A DNA stretch of 28,540 nucleotides from Bacillota bacterium (GTDB taxonomy: Bacteria > Bacillota > Bacilli > Paenibacillales > Paenibacillaceae): positions 1-28,540 of the forward strand of contig JAEZZE010000411.1 of the NCBI GenBank assembly GCA_023418755.1, written 5' to 3'. Both the position numbers and the translations under genes were made by a program. A model generated the notes under the pieces. The model did no database searches and was not told the origin of the DNA. It was given only the letters and a program-made list of their open reading frames with translations. This document shows, piece by piece, positions 1 through 7,503 of this stretch; the stretch's first letter is position 1, and the number at the start of each line of letters is the position of its first letter.

Positions 1-800
1 CGTGACGACCGCGCCCGGAGCCAGATGCCACGAACCGACGCTGCCGTAAGCCAATTTCTCCGCCGTCACCGTTCTGTCCGCAAGCTTCTCCCCGGTTACC
101 GCATCGTCGGCCAATATGTCCGAAACGACCGCTCCGGCAGACAAATGCGAAGCGCCCACGCTGCCGTAAGCCAGTTTGGCGGCCGTTACCGCGCCGTCCG
201 TCAGCTTCCGGTCCGTTACGCTCCCTTCGGCCAGCAGATCCGATGTGATCGCCCCTACGGCCACTTGCCAGGAGCCCACGCTGCCATAAGCCAGCTTTTC
301 GGTCGTCACCGCGCCGTCGAGCAGCTTATCGGACGTCACCGCACCATCGGCCAATATTTCCGTAGTGATCGAATCGGGCGACAGATGCGACGTTCCGACG
401 CTGTCGTAGGCCAGCTTATCGGAGGTTACCGAACCTCCCGCCAGCTTGTCGGCGGTCACGCTCTCGATCGCCAGAATGTCTTCCGTCACCGAGCCCTTCG
501 CCAATTGCTCGGTCCCTACGCTGCCATTGGCCAGCTTGTCGGTCGTCACCGAGCCCCGAAGCAGCTTCTCCTTCGTGACGCTGCCGTCCGCCAAAATCGC
601 CGCCGTCGCCGCGCCGGGCGCGAGCTGCTTCGTCCCGACCGCGCCTTCGGCCAGCTTCTCCGGCGTAATCGCTCCGTTCCTTAGCTTATCGGAAGTCACG
701 CAGCCCTCCGCCAGCGTGCGCTCGACCACGGCCCCTTCCGCCAGCTGCTCCGCCCCGACCGCGCCGTCCGCCAACTGCTCCGAAGTAATCGTCGAGCCGA
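1..800 (-). repeat. 120-bp (40-residue) higher-order repeat inside the decapeptide array
   Basis: Units carrying the SVG/AVG variant recur exactly every 120 bp, at 31-45, 151-165, 271-285, 391-405, 511-525, 631-645 and 751-765 (for example GSVGSWHL, GSVGASHL, GSVGSWQV, GSVGTEQL). Units beginning ILA, LLA or TLA recur in a fixed place between them. Each 40-residue block therefore holds four distinguishable ten-residue units. The order breaks down above about position 800. Confidence 0.85.
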
Positions 801-3340
801 GAAGCTTATCGGCCGTCACGCTGCCGGCGGACAGCTTCTCGCCGGTCACGCTCCCGTCCGCCAGCTTCGCGCTCGTGATCGAGCCGTCCGCCAGCTTCTC
901 CTCCGTAATCGTCCGTTCCTTGATATGGATGGAACTGACGGCGTTCGGCTCCAGCCTCTCCGCGTCGATGCGCCTTTCCCCGTTCTTGGCCAGATCCAGC
1001 AAGTCGGGAGCGAGGTGGGAGATGGACACCGTGCCTTTGCGAAGATGGATGCCGTGCACCGTCTCCGGCTTCAGATGCTTGCCGCCGACGCTTTCGATCT
1101 GCAGATGCTCCGCGCCGACGCTAAGCTGGGCCAGCTTCTTGGACGTCACGCTGCCTTCGGCCAATTTATTCGCCGTAACGGCGCCTTTGTCGATCGCCGC
1201 TTCCCGCACGCTGCCGGGCGCCAGGTGGCGTTCGTTCACCGCTCCGGCGCCAATATGCGGAGATTCCACCGAATTTGGCTTCAAATGCGCCGACGAGACC
1301 GACTGCTCTCCGATATGCTGCTCCCGGACCGCGCCCGGCGCGATTTTGTCTCCTTCCACGCTGCCGGGCGCGAGCTTGCCCGGGCCTACGATGCCGTCGT
1401 TCAGATGGAATTCGCGAACGCTTTTTTCGGCCAGGTGAACCCCAAGCACGGCTTGCTCCGCCAGATGGCGGCCTTCCACCGAGCTCGCGCCCAGATGCCG
1501 CGGCATAACCGAGCCGTCCGAAAGTTTATCCGCCGTGACCGCTCCGTTCTCCAAGCCTGCCGAGGAAACCGCTCCTTCGCTTAAATGCTGCCGCTTGACG
1601 GCCTTCGATTTTAAATGCTTCGAGGAGACGGAGGCTTCGGCCAAGGCGCGTCCGGTCACGGCCCCGTCCTGCAAGGCCTTGTCGAATACCGCGTTCTCGG
1701 TCAGCTTGTCGGAATTCACGCTGCCGTCCGCCAGTTTGGCCGAGGTCACCGCCAAATCCGCCAGCTTATCCGTAGCCACGCACTCCGGAGACAGCTTCAG
1801 CGAGGTAATCAAATGGTCGGTCAGGTGGTGGGAAAATACGGAGCGAATGCCGAGCTGGCGCTCGCCGACCGCCCCCGGAGCGATATTTTTCTCCGTTACC
1901 GCCTCGATCTGGAGCGAGGCCGTGCCGACCGAGCCGTTGGCAAGATGGACCGCCTCTACCGTTCCGGCGCGAATATGCCTGCCCTCGACCGAATCCGCGG
2001 CCAGCGCTCCGCCGGGCACGGATTCCTCGCCGAAATGATACGGCTTCAGAACGCCCGACGCCAGTCGGTCCGACGTCACGCTGTCCGCGGCCAGATGCTC
2101 CGACTTGACGGAAGAAGCCGACAGATGGCGGCTGCCCACCGCGTTTCCCGCCAATTTGGAGGAGGTGACCGCGCCTTCGGCGAGCTGAAGCGTTTCGATC
2201 GCGCCCTCCAAGACGTGCGCGGATTGAATCGAGTCTTTCGCGAGCTGGCTTGCGCCGACCGCGCCGTCCGCGAGATGAACCCTGCTGACGGATTGGCCGG
2301 CCAGGTGACGGCCGTTGACCGAATCGTCCGCGAGATGGCGATCGTCCACCGTTCCGTCGGCCAGCTTGTCGGCCGAGATGCTTCCTTTGGCGATATGCCG
2401 CGTTTGCACGGCTTCGTCCCCGAGCTTCGCCGAAACGATGCTCTGGTCCGCTATTTTCGTCGACGTAATGGCCTGATCGACGACCTTCAACGTCGTGACC
2501 GACTGACTGGCCAGCTTCGAGGACGTAATCGATCCGTCCTGGAGATGCTTGGTACTAACGGCTTCGTCGGCGAGATGATCGGACTTTACCGATCCAGACC
2601 GTAGATGATCGGACTGAACGGCGCCGATTGCGAGCTTGCTTCCGGCGACCGATCTTTCCGCCAATTCCCTTGTCCCTACGGCTCCGTCCCCGAGATGCTC
2701 CGCCGCGACGGCCCGCGGAGCCAAGTGCTTTCCCTGCAGCACGCCCAGCGCCACGTGGTCCGCCACGATAAGCCCTTCGGTCAAGTGCGGAGACTCTACC
2801 GCCCCGCGCGCTATCTTCTCCTTCGTCACCGCTCCGTCGCGCAGCTTCGAGGTCGTTACGGATCCTTCGGCCAGCTTCGAGGTATCCACGATTTCGTTCG
2901 CGAGATTTTCGCTGCGAATCGCGCCGCTGCGGATTTTTTCGGACGTGATACTCTGATCCTGCAGCAGCTCCGAAGTGATGACGGATACGTGCAAATGTTT
3001 GGACTGGATCGATCCCTCGGCGATTTTGTCCGAGCTGATCGTTCTGTCCGCCAGCTTCTCCGACGAGACGCTTCCATCGCGAAGCTTTTCGCCGGTGATC
3101 GAACGATCGCGGATTTTCTGGCCGGAGATCGAATTTTTGGCCAGATGGTCCCCGACGATCGATTCCGAGGCCAGCTTCGAAGTCGTTACCGAACCGTCCG
3201 CCAGCTTAATGGCCGTCACGGAGAAATCCGCCAACGAACCGGATTGGACGGAATCGGCGGCCAGGTGCACGTCTTTCACCGCGAACGGAGCCAGCTTCTC
3301 CCCGGTAATCGCTTCGTCGGCGATATCGTCGGTATAGACG
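1..3340 (-). repeat. In-register 30-bp (10-residue) tandem coding repeat, about 111 units
   Basis: The 30-bp unit keeps the same phase from about 3340 down to 1: the codons for the GS(V/I)T motif fall at the same offset modulo 30 throughout, with no insertion or deletion. Unit consensus is x-(K/H)-(L/I)-A-(D/E)-G-(S/A)-(V/I)-T-(S/T). Units near the protein N-terminus (3340-900) are more divergent, with variants such as SIVGDHLAKN and ECVATDKLAD. Units near the left edge are more alike. Confidence 0.95.
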
Positions 3341-3900
3341 ATAGGCGCCGGGCGCGCCGGCATCCTTTTTTCCTCGAGCTTGGCTTGTCGCGTCTCCCTT
3401 TCCGCGACCTCCTCCTCGTCCGGCTTTTCCGGCGAACCGTTCCCCCCCGGCGCCGCTCCGTTCAGCATCGCCTCCAGCTCATCCGCGGACTTCGCGCTTT
3501 CCGCGCTCAGCGATTCGACGATCGTTACGATTTCGGGCTGCAGGACCGAATCCGGCATTTCGATCGCGGGAAGCGACGCCGTCGCGATGGCTACGAGCTC
3601 CTCCGTTTCCTCGGGAGTCGATACGGTTTCCGACGGCGCCGCGCCTGCGGCCGCTGGTGCCGCTCCGGCCGATTGGCCCGAAGCCGGGACGTCGGGCTTG
3701 CCCTTTTGGACCGAGTCCCTCTTGGGCTTTTCTGCCGCATGGGTCTGCGGCGCCGCCGCGGCCGGTCCGTGTACGTTCATCGGCTTCATTGTCGATTTTT
3801 GTATGTCATCCAGCCAATTCAGCTCGAGTTTGTTCGGATCGTCGACATAGTACAGCGGCCTTCGCGATTTGGGGGTTTTGCCCGTTCGTTTCTTTTTCAT
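1..3900 (-). CDS. Giant decapeptide-repeat protein (C-terminus outside window)
   Basis: An open frame of 1,300 codons starts at ATG 3898-3900 and is still open at the left edge. A strong ribosome binding site (GGAAGGAGAGG) precedes the start. Residues 1-20 are basic (MKKKRTGKTPKSRRP) and there is no signal peptide. Residues about 20-45 contain a short motif, PLYYVDDPNKLELNWLDD. Residues about 45-187 are Ala/Pro/Glu-rich and probably disordered. From about residue 190 to the edge the protein is a continuous ten-residue repeat of the type KLADGSVTTE, with Leu/Ile and Val/Ile five residues apart. Such repeats occur in phage tail fibres and in Paenibacillaceae proteins that I recall being annotated as 'WIAG-tail domain' proteins; the diagnostic C-terminus lies outside the window. 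Function is unknown. A fibrous surface or spore-surface protein is an inference from the repeat, the sigma-K-like promoter and the CotSA-like neighbour. Long plus-strand frames here are shadows of the repeat. Confidence 0.93.
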   Translation of the reverse strand, partial: MKKKRTGKTPKSRRPLYYVDDPNKLELNWLDDIQKSTMKPMNVHGPAAAAPQTHAAEKPKRDSVQKGKPDVPASGQSAGAAPAAAGAAPSETVSTPEETEELVAIATASLPAIEMPDSVLQPEIVTIVESLSAESAKSADELEAMLNGAAPGGNGSPEKPDEEEVAERETRQAKLEEKRMPARPAPIVYTDDIADEAITGEKLAPFAVKDVHLAADSVQSGSLADFSVTAIKLADGSVTTSKLASESIVGDHLAKNSISGQKIRDRSITGEKLRDGSVSSEKLADRTISSDKIAEGSIQSKHLHVSVITSELLQDQSITSEKIRSGAIRSENLANEIVDTSKLAEGSVTTSKLRDGAVTKEKIARGAVESPHLTEGLIVADHVALGVLQGKHLAPRAVAAEHLGDGAVGTRELAERSVAGSKLAIGAVQSDHLRSGSVKSDHLADEAVSTKHLQDGSITSSKLASQSVTTLKVVDQAITSTKIADQSIVSAKLGDEAVQTRHIAKGSISADKLADGTVDDRHLADDSVNGRHLAGQSVSRVHLADGAVGASQLAKDSIQSAHVLEGAIETLQLAEGAVTSSKLAGNAVGSRHLSASSVKSEHLAADSVTSDRLASGVLKPYHFGEESVPGGALAADSVEGRHIRAGTVEAVHLANGSVGTASLQIEAVTEKNIAPGAVGERQLGIRSVFSHHLTDHLITSLKLSPECVATDKLADLAVTSAKLADGSVNSDKLTENAVFDKALQDGAVTGRALAEASVSSKHLKSKAVKRQHLSEGAVSSAGLENGAVTADKLSDGSVMPRHLGASSVEGRHLAEQAVLGVHLAEKSVREFHLNDGIVGPGKLAPGSVEGDKIAPGAVREQHIGEQSVSSAHLKPNSVESPHIGAGAVNERHLAPGSVREAAIDKGAVTANKLAEGSVTSKKLAQLSVGAEHLQIESVGGKHLKPETVHGIHLRKGTVSISHLAPDLLDLAKNGERRIDAERLEPNAVSSIHIKERTITEEKLADGSITSAKLADGSVTGEKLSAGSVTADKLLGSTITSEQLADGAVGAEQLAEGAVVERTLAEGCVTSDKLRNGAITPEKLAEGAVGTKQLAPGAATAAILADGSVTKEKLLRGSVTTDKLANGSVGTEQLAKGSVTEDILAIESVTADKLAGGSVTSDKLAYDSVGTSHLSPDSITTEILADGAVTSDKLLDGAVTTEKLAYGSVGSWQVAVGAITSDLLAEGSVTDRKLTDGAVTAAKLAYGSVGASHLSAGAVVSDILADDAVTGEKLADRTVTAEKLAYGSVGSWHLAPGAVVT

Positions 3901-3933
3901 GTCCCTCTCCTTCCTGTTCATCGAACTCTCCAG

Positions 3934-3961
3934 TATCATATGCATTCACCCATGGGCGCGT
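3934..3961 (-). promoter_or_regulatory. Candidate sigma-K-type promoter for the repeat protein
   Basis: On the minus strand CATATGATA (3934-3942) fits the Bacillus sigma-K -10 pattern CATAnnnTA and is preceded by G. AC (3960-3961) lies 17 nt upstream, as the sigma-K -35 requires. Transcription would start about 25-30 nt before the ATG, just ahead of the ribosome binding site. The motif is short, so chance remains possible. A sigma-A reading (TATGAT at 3935-3940) has no good -35. Confidence 0.45.
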
Positions 3962-4014
3962 CACGAGGTTGGGCGGCCGCCCTTCGCGAATCCGGGTCCG
4001 GTGGAATCCCCTTG

Positions 4015-4043
4015 TTTCCGTCCGCCTCCCGTTGCGTTATAAT
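4015..4043 (+). promoter_or_regulatory. Candidate sigma-A promoter of the ArsR-family gene
   Basis: TATAAT at 4038-4043 is a perfect -10. The best -35 at 17 bp spacing is poor (TTTCCG, 4015-4020). The AGGAGG ribosome binding site follows at 4069-4074. I see no clear 12-2-12 inverted repeat typical of ArsR/SmtB operators. Confidence 0.4.
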
Positions 4044-4081
4044 GAAAGGACTATCGCAATCAGCCGCTAGGAGGATAGCTC

Positions 4082-4447
4082 GTGGATAAAATCGTGCTCG
4101 AACGCTCTGACGAAAGCTGCGCCCATTCCGATCTTCGGCTGCAAGACGTTCGGCAGCTTATGATTACCGAAGACTCCGCCAACCGTTTGGCCGAGCTGTT
4201 CAAAGCTTTGGGAGATCCGACGCGGGTCAGGCTGATCGGCGCGCTCTTGCATCGGGAACTGTGCGTCCACGATCTGGCCGAGCTGCTGGATATGGGACAA
4301 TCCGCGGTATCCCACCAGCTCAGGTATTTGCGCAACATGCGCATGGTCAAGCGTCGCAAAAGCGGCAAAACCGTATTCTATTCGCTCGACGACTCCCACA
4401 TCGAACAGATTTTTCTGCAAACGCTGCAGCACCTGGAGCACTCGTAA
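4082..4447 (+). CDS. ArsR/SmtB-family metal-responsive repressor
   Basis: This 121-residue winged-helix protein starts at GTG, 7 nt after AGGAGG. ArsR/SmtB repressors bind DNA as dimers and release it when they bind metal. Visible ligands match both known site types. The alpha-3N type is represented by C13 and H15 near the N-terminus plus C61 and H63 in ELCVHDL. The alpha-5 type is D104-x-H106-x10-H117-x2-H120, the exact DxHx10HxxH spacing of zinc/cobalt sensors such as CzrA and SmtB. The recognition helix is QSAVSHQLRYLR (residues 73-84). Zinc or a similar ion is the likely effector. No transporter or metallothionein gene adjoins it: the left neighbour is the divergent repeat protein and the right neighbour is a convergent glycosyltransferase. 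Its target therefore lies elsewhere or is itself. Confidence 0.9.
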   Translation: MDKIVLERSDESCAHSDLRLQDVRQLMITEDSANRLAELFKALGDPTRVRLIGALLHRELCVHDLAELLDMGQSAVSHQLRYLRNMRMVKRRKSGKTVFYSLDDSHIEQIFLQTLQHLEHS

Positions 4448-4475
4448 GGGAACCCGGCGCCACCCGGCCGACGGC

Positions 4476-4520
4476 AAAGAGACGCAAGCCTCCCGAACCT
4501 CGGGAGACTTGCGTCTCTTT
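4476..4520. terminator. Bidirectional intrinsic terminator
   Basis: A 13-bp arm AAAGAGACGCAAG (4476-4488) pairs perfectly with 4508-4520. An inner CTCCCG/CGGGAG stem continues it around a 5-nt loop. T-rich tails follow on both strands. It serves the convergent ArsR-family and glycosyltransferase genes. Confidence 0.9.
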
Positions 4521-4532
4521 TTCTTCGCGGTC

Positions 4533-5681
4533 TTATTCCCTTTGGAAACCGAGCCATCGATCCGCCGTATGGCGCCATTGAAAATCCTTCAACACCCGTT
4601 CCCTGCCGCGGATTCCCATCTCCAGGCGAACTTCGGCGTTCTCCAATAAAAAAACGATTTTGCCCGCCAGCTCCGACGCGATCGCTGCCGGCTCCGTGGA
4701 AACGAGATATCCGGTATGCCCGTCCACGACGATTTCCTTCATCCCCCCGGCGCGGGTGGCGACGACCGGAAGCTCCGCGGCCATCGCTTCCAAATTGACG
4801 AGTCCGAACGCTTCCCGGCCGACGGACGGCACGACGGCCGCGTCCGCCATCGCGAACCATCCCGGGATATCGCGATGAGACACATAGGGTTGAAAATGCA
4901 CGTGGCCCTTCATGCGGGCCGCCATCTTGTGCAGCCTCCTGACATGCCCCGTCTCCCGGTGCGAACCGTATCGCGCGCTGCCGACGATCACGATCAGCGC
5001 GTCGGGCACGAGGGAACGGATAAGAGGCACCGCGGCGAGCAGATGCTTGACGCCCTTCTGCGGGACGAGACGGCCGACGTAAATAACGATCGGCCGGTTC
5101 CCCCAGCCGTGCCGGGAGCGCATCTCCTCGCGCATCGCCGCTCCCTCCGGCGTCGATCTTCCGTAAAATCGCGATACGTCAACGCCGAGGTGGTTGACCC
5201 TGATTTTGTCCGCCGTTTTCGGAACGAGCATCTGAATATAGGATCTAAGATACTCGCTGTTCACCTGAATATAGTCCGCCGCCTGCAAACATATTTTACG
5301 TTGCGCAGGGGTTAGGTAAGGGGCGTTGATAAACGTGGTCGAATGCAGGTTGAGCCAGATCCGGCTTCTCGGAAACAGCCGTTTCAGCCTAGGCACCCAC
5401 AAGGGACGGTTCTCGACTTGGATAACGTCGGGTCTGGAACGGGAAAGCCGACCGCATACCCTCCGGAAATATTCGCTCTTGTTCGCGGCCGGAAATCTTT
5501 CCACCTTCGCGCCGTGCAGATTCCCTCGGGCAGGCAGTCTCTTCCCTTTTCTGCCGTAGATCGTAGCGTCGACATGGGGAACAAGCGCGGGAACGACCTT
5601 CTCGACTACGCGTTCGACCGAGCCTCCCATCGCGGAAGGAACCGGAAACGCTCCCGGCGTAACGAATGCGGCTTTTAGCAT
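4533..5681 (-). CDS. GT4-family glycosyltransferase, CotSA-like
   Basis: A 382-residue retaining GT-B glycosyltransferase. The N-terminal half carries the GG loop (AMGGSVERV, residues 18-25) for donor binding. The C-terminal half has IVIYVGRLVPQKG (198-210), the E-x7-E donor motif E290...E298 (REAFGLVNLE) and ATRAGGMKEIV. The stretch VENRPLWVPRLKRLFP resembles, from memory, Bacillus spore-coat protein CotSA (VCNRPSWVPKLKK), and the length is similar. A role in glycosylating spore-coat or surface material is therefore likely but inferred. The start at 5681 is preferred: its ATG lies 9 nt after AAGGAG, whereas an ATG three codons upstream (5690) directly abuts that site. The gene is monocistronic and convergent with the ArsR-family gene. 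Confidence 0.88.
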   Translation of the reverse strand: MLKAAFVTPGAFPVPSAMGGSVERVVEKVVPALVPHVDATIYGRKGKRLPARGNLHGAKVERFPAANKSEYFRRVCGRLSRSRPDVIQVENRPLWVPRLKRLFPRSRIWLNLHSTTFINAPYLTPAQRKICLQAADYIQVNSEYLRSYIQMLVPKTADKIRVNHLGVDVSRFYGRSTPEGAAMREEMRSRHGWGNRPIVIYVGRLVPQKGVKHLLAAVPLIRSLVPDALIVIVGSARYGSHRETGHVRRLHKMAARMKGHVHFQPYVSHRDIPGWFAMADAAVVPSVGREAFGLVNLEAMAAELPVVATRAGGMKEIVVDGHTGYLVSTEPAAIASELAGKIVFLLENAEVRLEMGIRGRERVLKDFQWRHTADRWLGFQRE

Positions 5682-5875
5682 CGACCCCATCTCCTTCGCC
5701 TGAGTCTATATAAGTCGGTCCAATCCGGATAGGTCGTTCGCTCCAGCATATACGCCGCTTCGGCGAACGGTTACGGCGTCTACCCCGTTACTGGACAAAG
5801 GGGCTATTGCACTTTATTCGGGGTTATGTCACAATTCTCGGGAACGAATTTATCGATAAAGGAGTGCTCGGACGC

Positions 5876-6682
5876 ATGACCCGTTGGCTGCTGCGTATCA
5901 TGACAGAACTGTCCTCGCGCAAATTCGTATCCCGCATAACGGGGCGTTTCGCCAAATCGTCCATCAGCCGTCTCCTGATTCCCCGCTTCGCGGCGATCTA
6001 CCGCATTCCGGTCGAGGAAGCGGAGAAAGCGATCGGCGAATACCGATCGCTGAACGATTTTTTTACCCGCAGGCTCAAACCGGGCCGCCGGCCCGTCGAC
6101 CCCGCCCCCGACGCCCTGACCAGTCCGGTGGACGCGCTCGTTACCGGATGCGGCGTTATCGAGGACGGCATGATGCTGCAGATCAAAGGACAAGACTATA
6201 CGGTCGAGGAGCTGCTGAACGGCTCGCCGAGAATCGCCCAATATCGGCACGGCTACTTCTGGGTGCTGTATTTGAGTCCGACCGACTACCACCGCATCCA
6301 TTCTCCTTGCGACGGCGAGCTCGTGGAAAGCGAACACATTCCCGGCAAGGTTTATCCCGTCAACGAATTCGGCCTCGTTGCGATGCGCCGAGTGCTGTCC
6401 CGGAACGAACGGCTCGTCTCTTATATTTGCCATGAGGGCGGAGAAGTCGCCGTAGTGAAGGTCGGAGCGATGAACGTCAGCAGCATCCGCTACGTCGACC
6501 CGAAGCCCGGAAGCCTCCGCCGCGGAGACGAGCTGGCTTACTTCGAATTCGGTTCCACCATCGTTCTGCTGACCGAAGACGGCACCTTGGACCCCCGTCC
6601 GGACCTGAAGCTCGGAGCCAAAGTGCGCATGGGGGAAAAGCTTGGAACGTTGATCCCGAAAAGCCCGTCGGTCAGCCGTTAA
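5876..6682 (+). CDS. psd: Phosphatidylserine decarboxylase proenzyme
   Basis: Converts phosphatidylserine to phosphatidylethanolamine at the membrane. The proenzyme self-cleaves to give a pyruvoyl group. Visible marks are SPVDALV with Asp86, the histidine of DYHRIHSP (His139/His142 region), and the cleavage motif F-G-S-T at residues 225-228, where Gly226-Ser227 is the expected cleavage site. The motif reads FGST rather than the common LGST. From ATG 5876 the product is 268 residues, close to the Bacillus enzyme, and has AAAGGAG 11 nt upstream. An in-frame TTG at 5807 would add 23 residues and has AAAGGGG before it; I prefer the ATG on length. No pssA neighbour is present. The upstream gene is divergent. 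Confidence 0.93.
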   Translation: MTRWLLRIMTELSSRKFVSRITGRFAKSSISRLLIPRFAAIYRIPVEEAEKAIGEYRSLNDFFTRRLKPGRRPVDPAPDALTSPVDALVTGCGVIEDGMMLQIKGQDYTVEELLNGSPRIAQYRHGYFWVLYLSPTDYHRIHSPCDGELVESEHIPGKVYPVNEFGLVAMRRVLSRNERLVSYICHEGGEVAVVKVGAMNVSSIRYVDPKPGSLRRGDELAYFEFGSTIVLLTEDGTLDPRPDLKLGAKVRMGEKLGTLIPKSPSVSR

Positions 6683-6702
6683 ATGCGGCGCCGGCGGGCT
6701 TT
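6660..6702. terminator. Bidirectional terminator hairpin after psd
   Basis: AAAGCCCGTCGG (6660-6671) pairs over 12 bp, with one G-T wobble, with CCGGCGGGCTTT (6691-6702). The left arm lies inside the last psd codons. The minus strand gives the better T run (GGGCTTTTC), so it also serves the convergent AraC-family gene. Confidence 0.7.
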
Positions 6703-6717
6703 CCTCTTAAGGCGGGA

Positions 6718-7503
6718 CTAGCGGATTTCGGACGGGCTTTTGCCCGTATATTGCTTAAACTGCCGGCTGAAAAAGAAGATGTCGCGGTAGCCGAGCGCGT
6801 CGGCGACCTCGGTCACGTTCATGCCCGCGTGCAGGAGCAAGTGCTGCGCCCGCTCGATGCGCGCCCGGATCATATACGTTTGCACGGACATTCCGATCAG
6901 CTCTTTGAACTTGATCGAGAAATACCGCGGGGACAGTCCGGCCCGCTTGCCCAGATCCTCCACGCGATGGACTTGCCCCGGATGCTGCATGATATAATTC
7001 GCGACCTCGCGAATGCTCTCGCTGAGCTGATTGCTGGCCTTGCGTTCGACGGGCTCCTGGCGGTCGTAACGCAGCAGATGGATAAGCAGCTGCTTAAGAA
7101 TGAGCTGCGCCTCGATTTCGGCCGCATACGTCTTCACCAGAAACAAGCGAACGTATTTGGACAGCAGATGCTCGAAATCGAACGTATCCTCCAGCACGCG
7201 ATAAGGCTCCGGAACTTCTTCCACCGGCTCGGATACGTCGAAATGGATGTACGTAAGCACTAGGGGCTTTTGCGGATTGTGCGTCGCCCAGGTATGGTCC
7301 CCTTTGCGAAACAGAAAGCAGCTCCCCTTGCCCAATTTGTACATTTTATCGTTCAGGGACAGATCCCCTTCGCCGCTCCACACGTAGAAAATATCGTAGT
7401 TGGCCAGCGGCTTTTCCCGTTTCTGCCACTTCCAGCCCGGCTCGCACGAAATTTTGGCGAACGCGGAGTGCAGCTCGAAAGACGTAGGCGACAGGTTAAT
7501 CAT
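6718..7503 (-). CDS. AraC-family transcriptional regulator
   Basis: A 261-residue protein. An N-terminal cupin-like sensing domain (about residues 1-140, with YDIFYVWSGEGDLSLNDKMY and a KGDHTW segment) precedes a C-terminal double helix-turn-helix of AraC type (about 165-261). Typical sequence there includes HPGQVHRVEDLGKRAGLSPRY, FKELIGMSVQTYMI, and VTEVADALGYRDIFFFSRQF ending in TGKSPSEIR. This architecture is common in Paenibacillus regulators of sugar uptake, but no sugar gene adjoins it. Its ATG (7501-7503) overlaps the last codons of the upstream MocR-type gene, and GGAGGT lies within that gene's 3' end. The two are probably co-transcribed and translationally coupled. The ligand is unknown. 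Confidence 0.9.
   Translation of the reverse strand: MINLSPTSFELHSAFAKISCEPGWKWQKREKPLANYDIFYVWSGEGDLSLNDKMYKLGKGSCFLFRKGDHTWATHNPQKPLVLTYIHFDVSEPVEEVPEPYRVLEDTFDFEHLLSKYVRLFLVKTYAAEIEAQLILKQLLIHLLRYDRQEPVERKASNQLSESIREVANYIMQHPGQVHRVEDLGKRAGLSPRYFSIKFKELIGMSVQTYMIRARIERAQHLLLHAGMNVTEVADALGYRDIFFFSRQFKQYTGKSPSEIR

Noticed and set aside
25..4089. Several long plus-strand open frames (25-684, 446-1438, 1615-2604, 2605-4089)
   Set aside because: They are antisense shadows of the 30-bp coding repeat on the minus strand. Their sequences are Arg- or Ser-rich without family features, and they lack ribosome binding sites.
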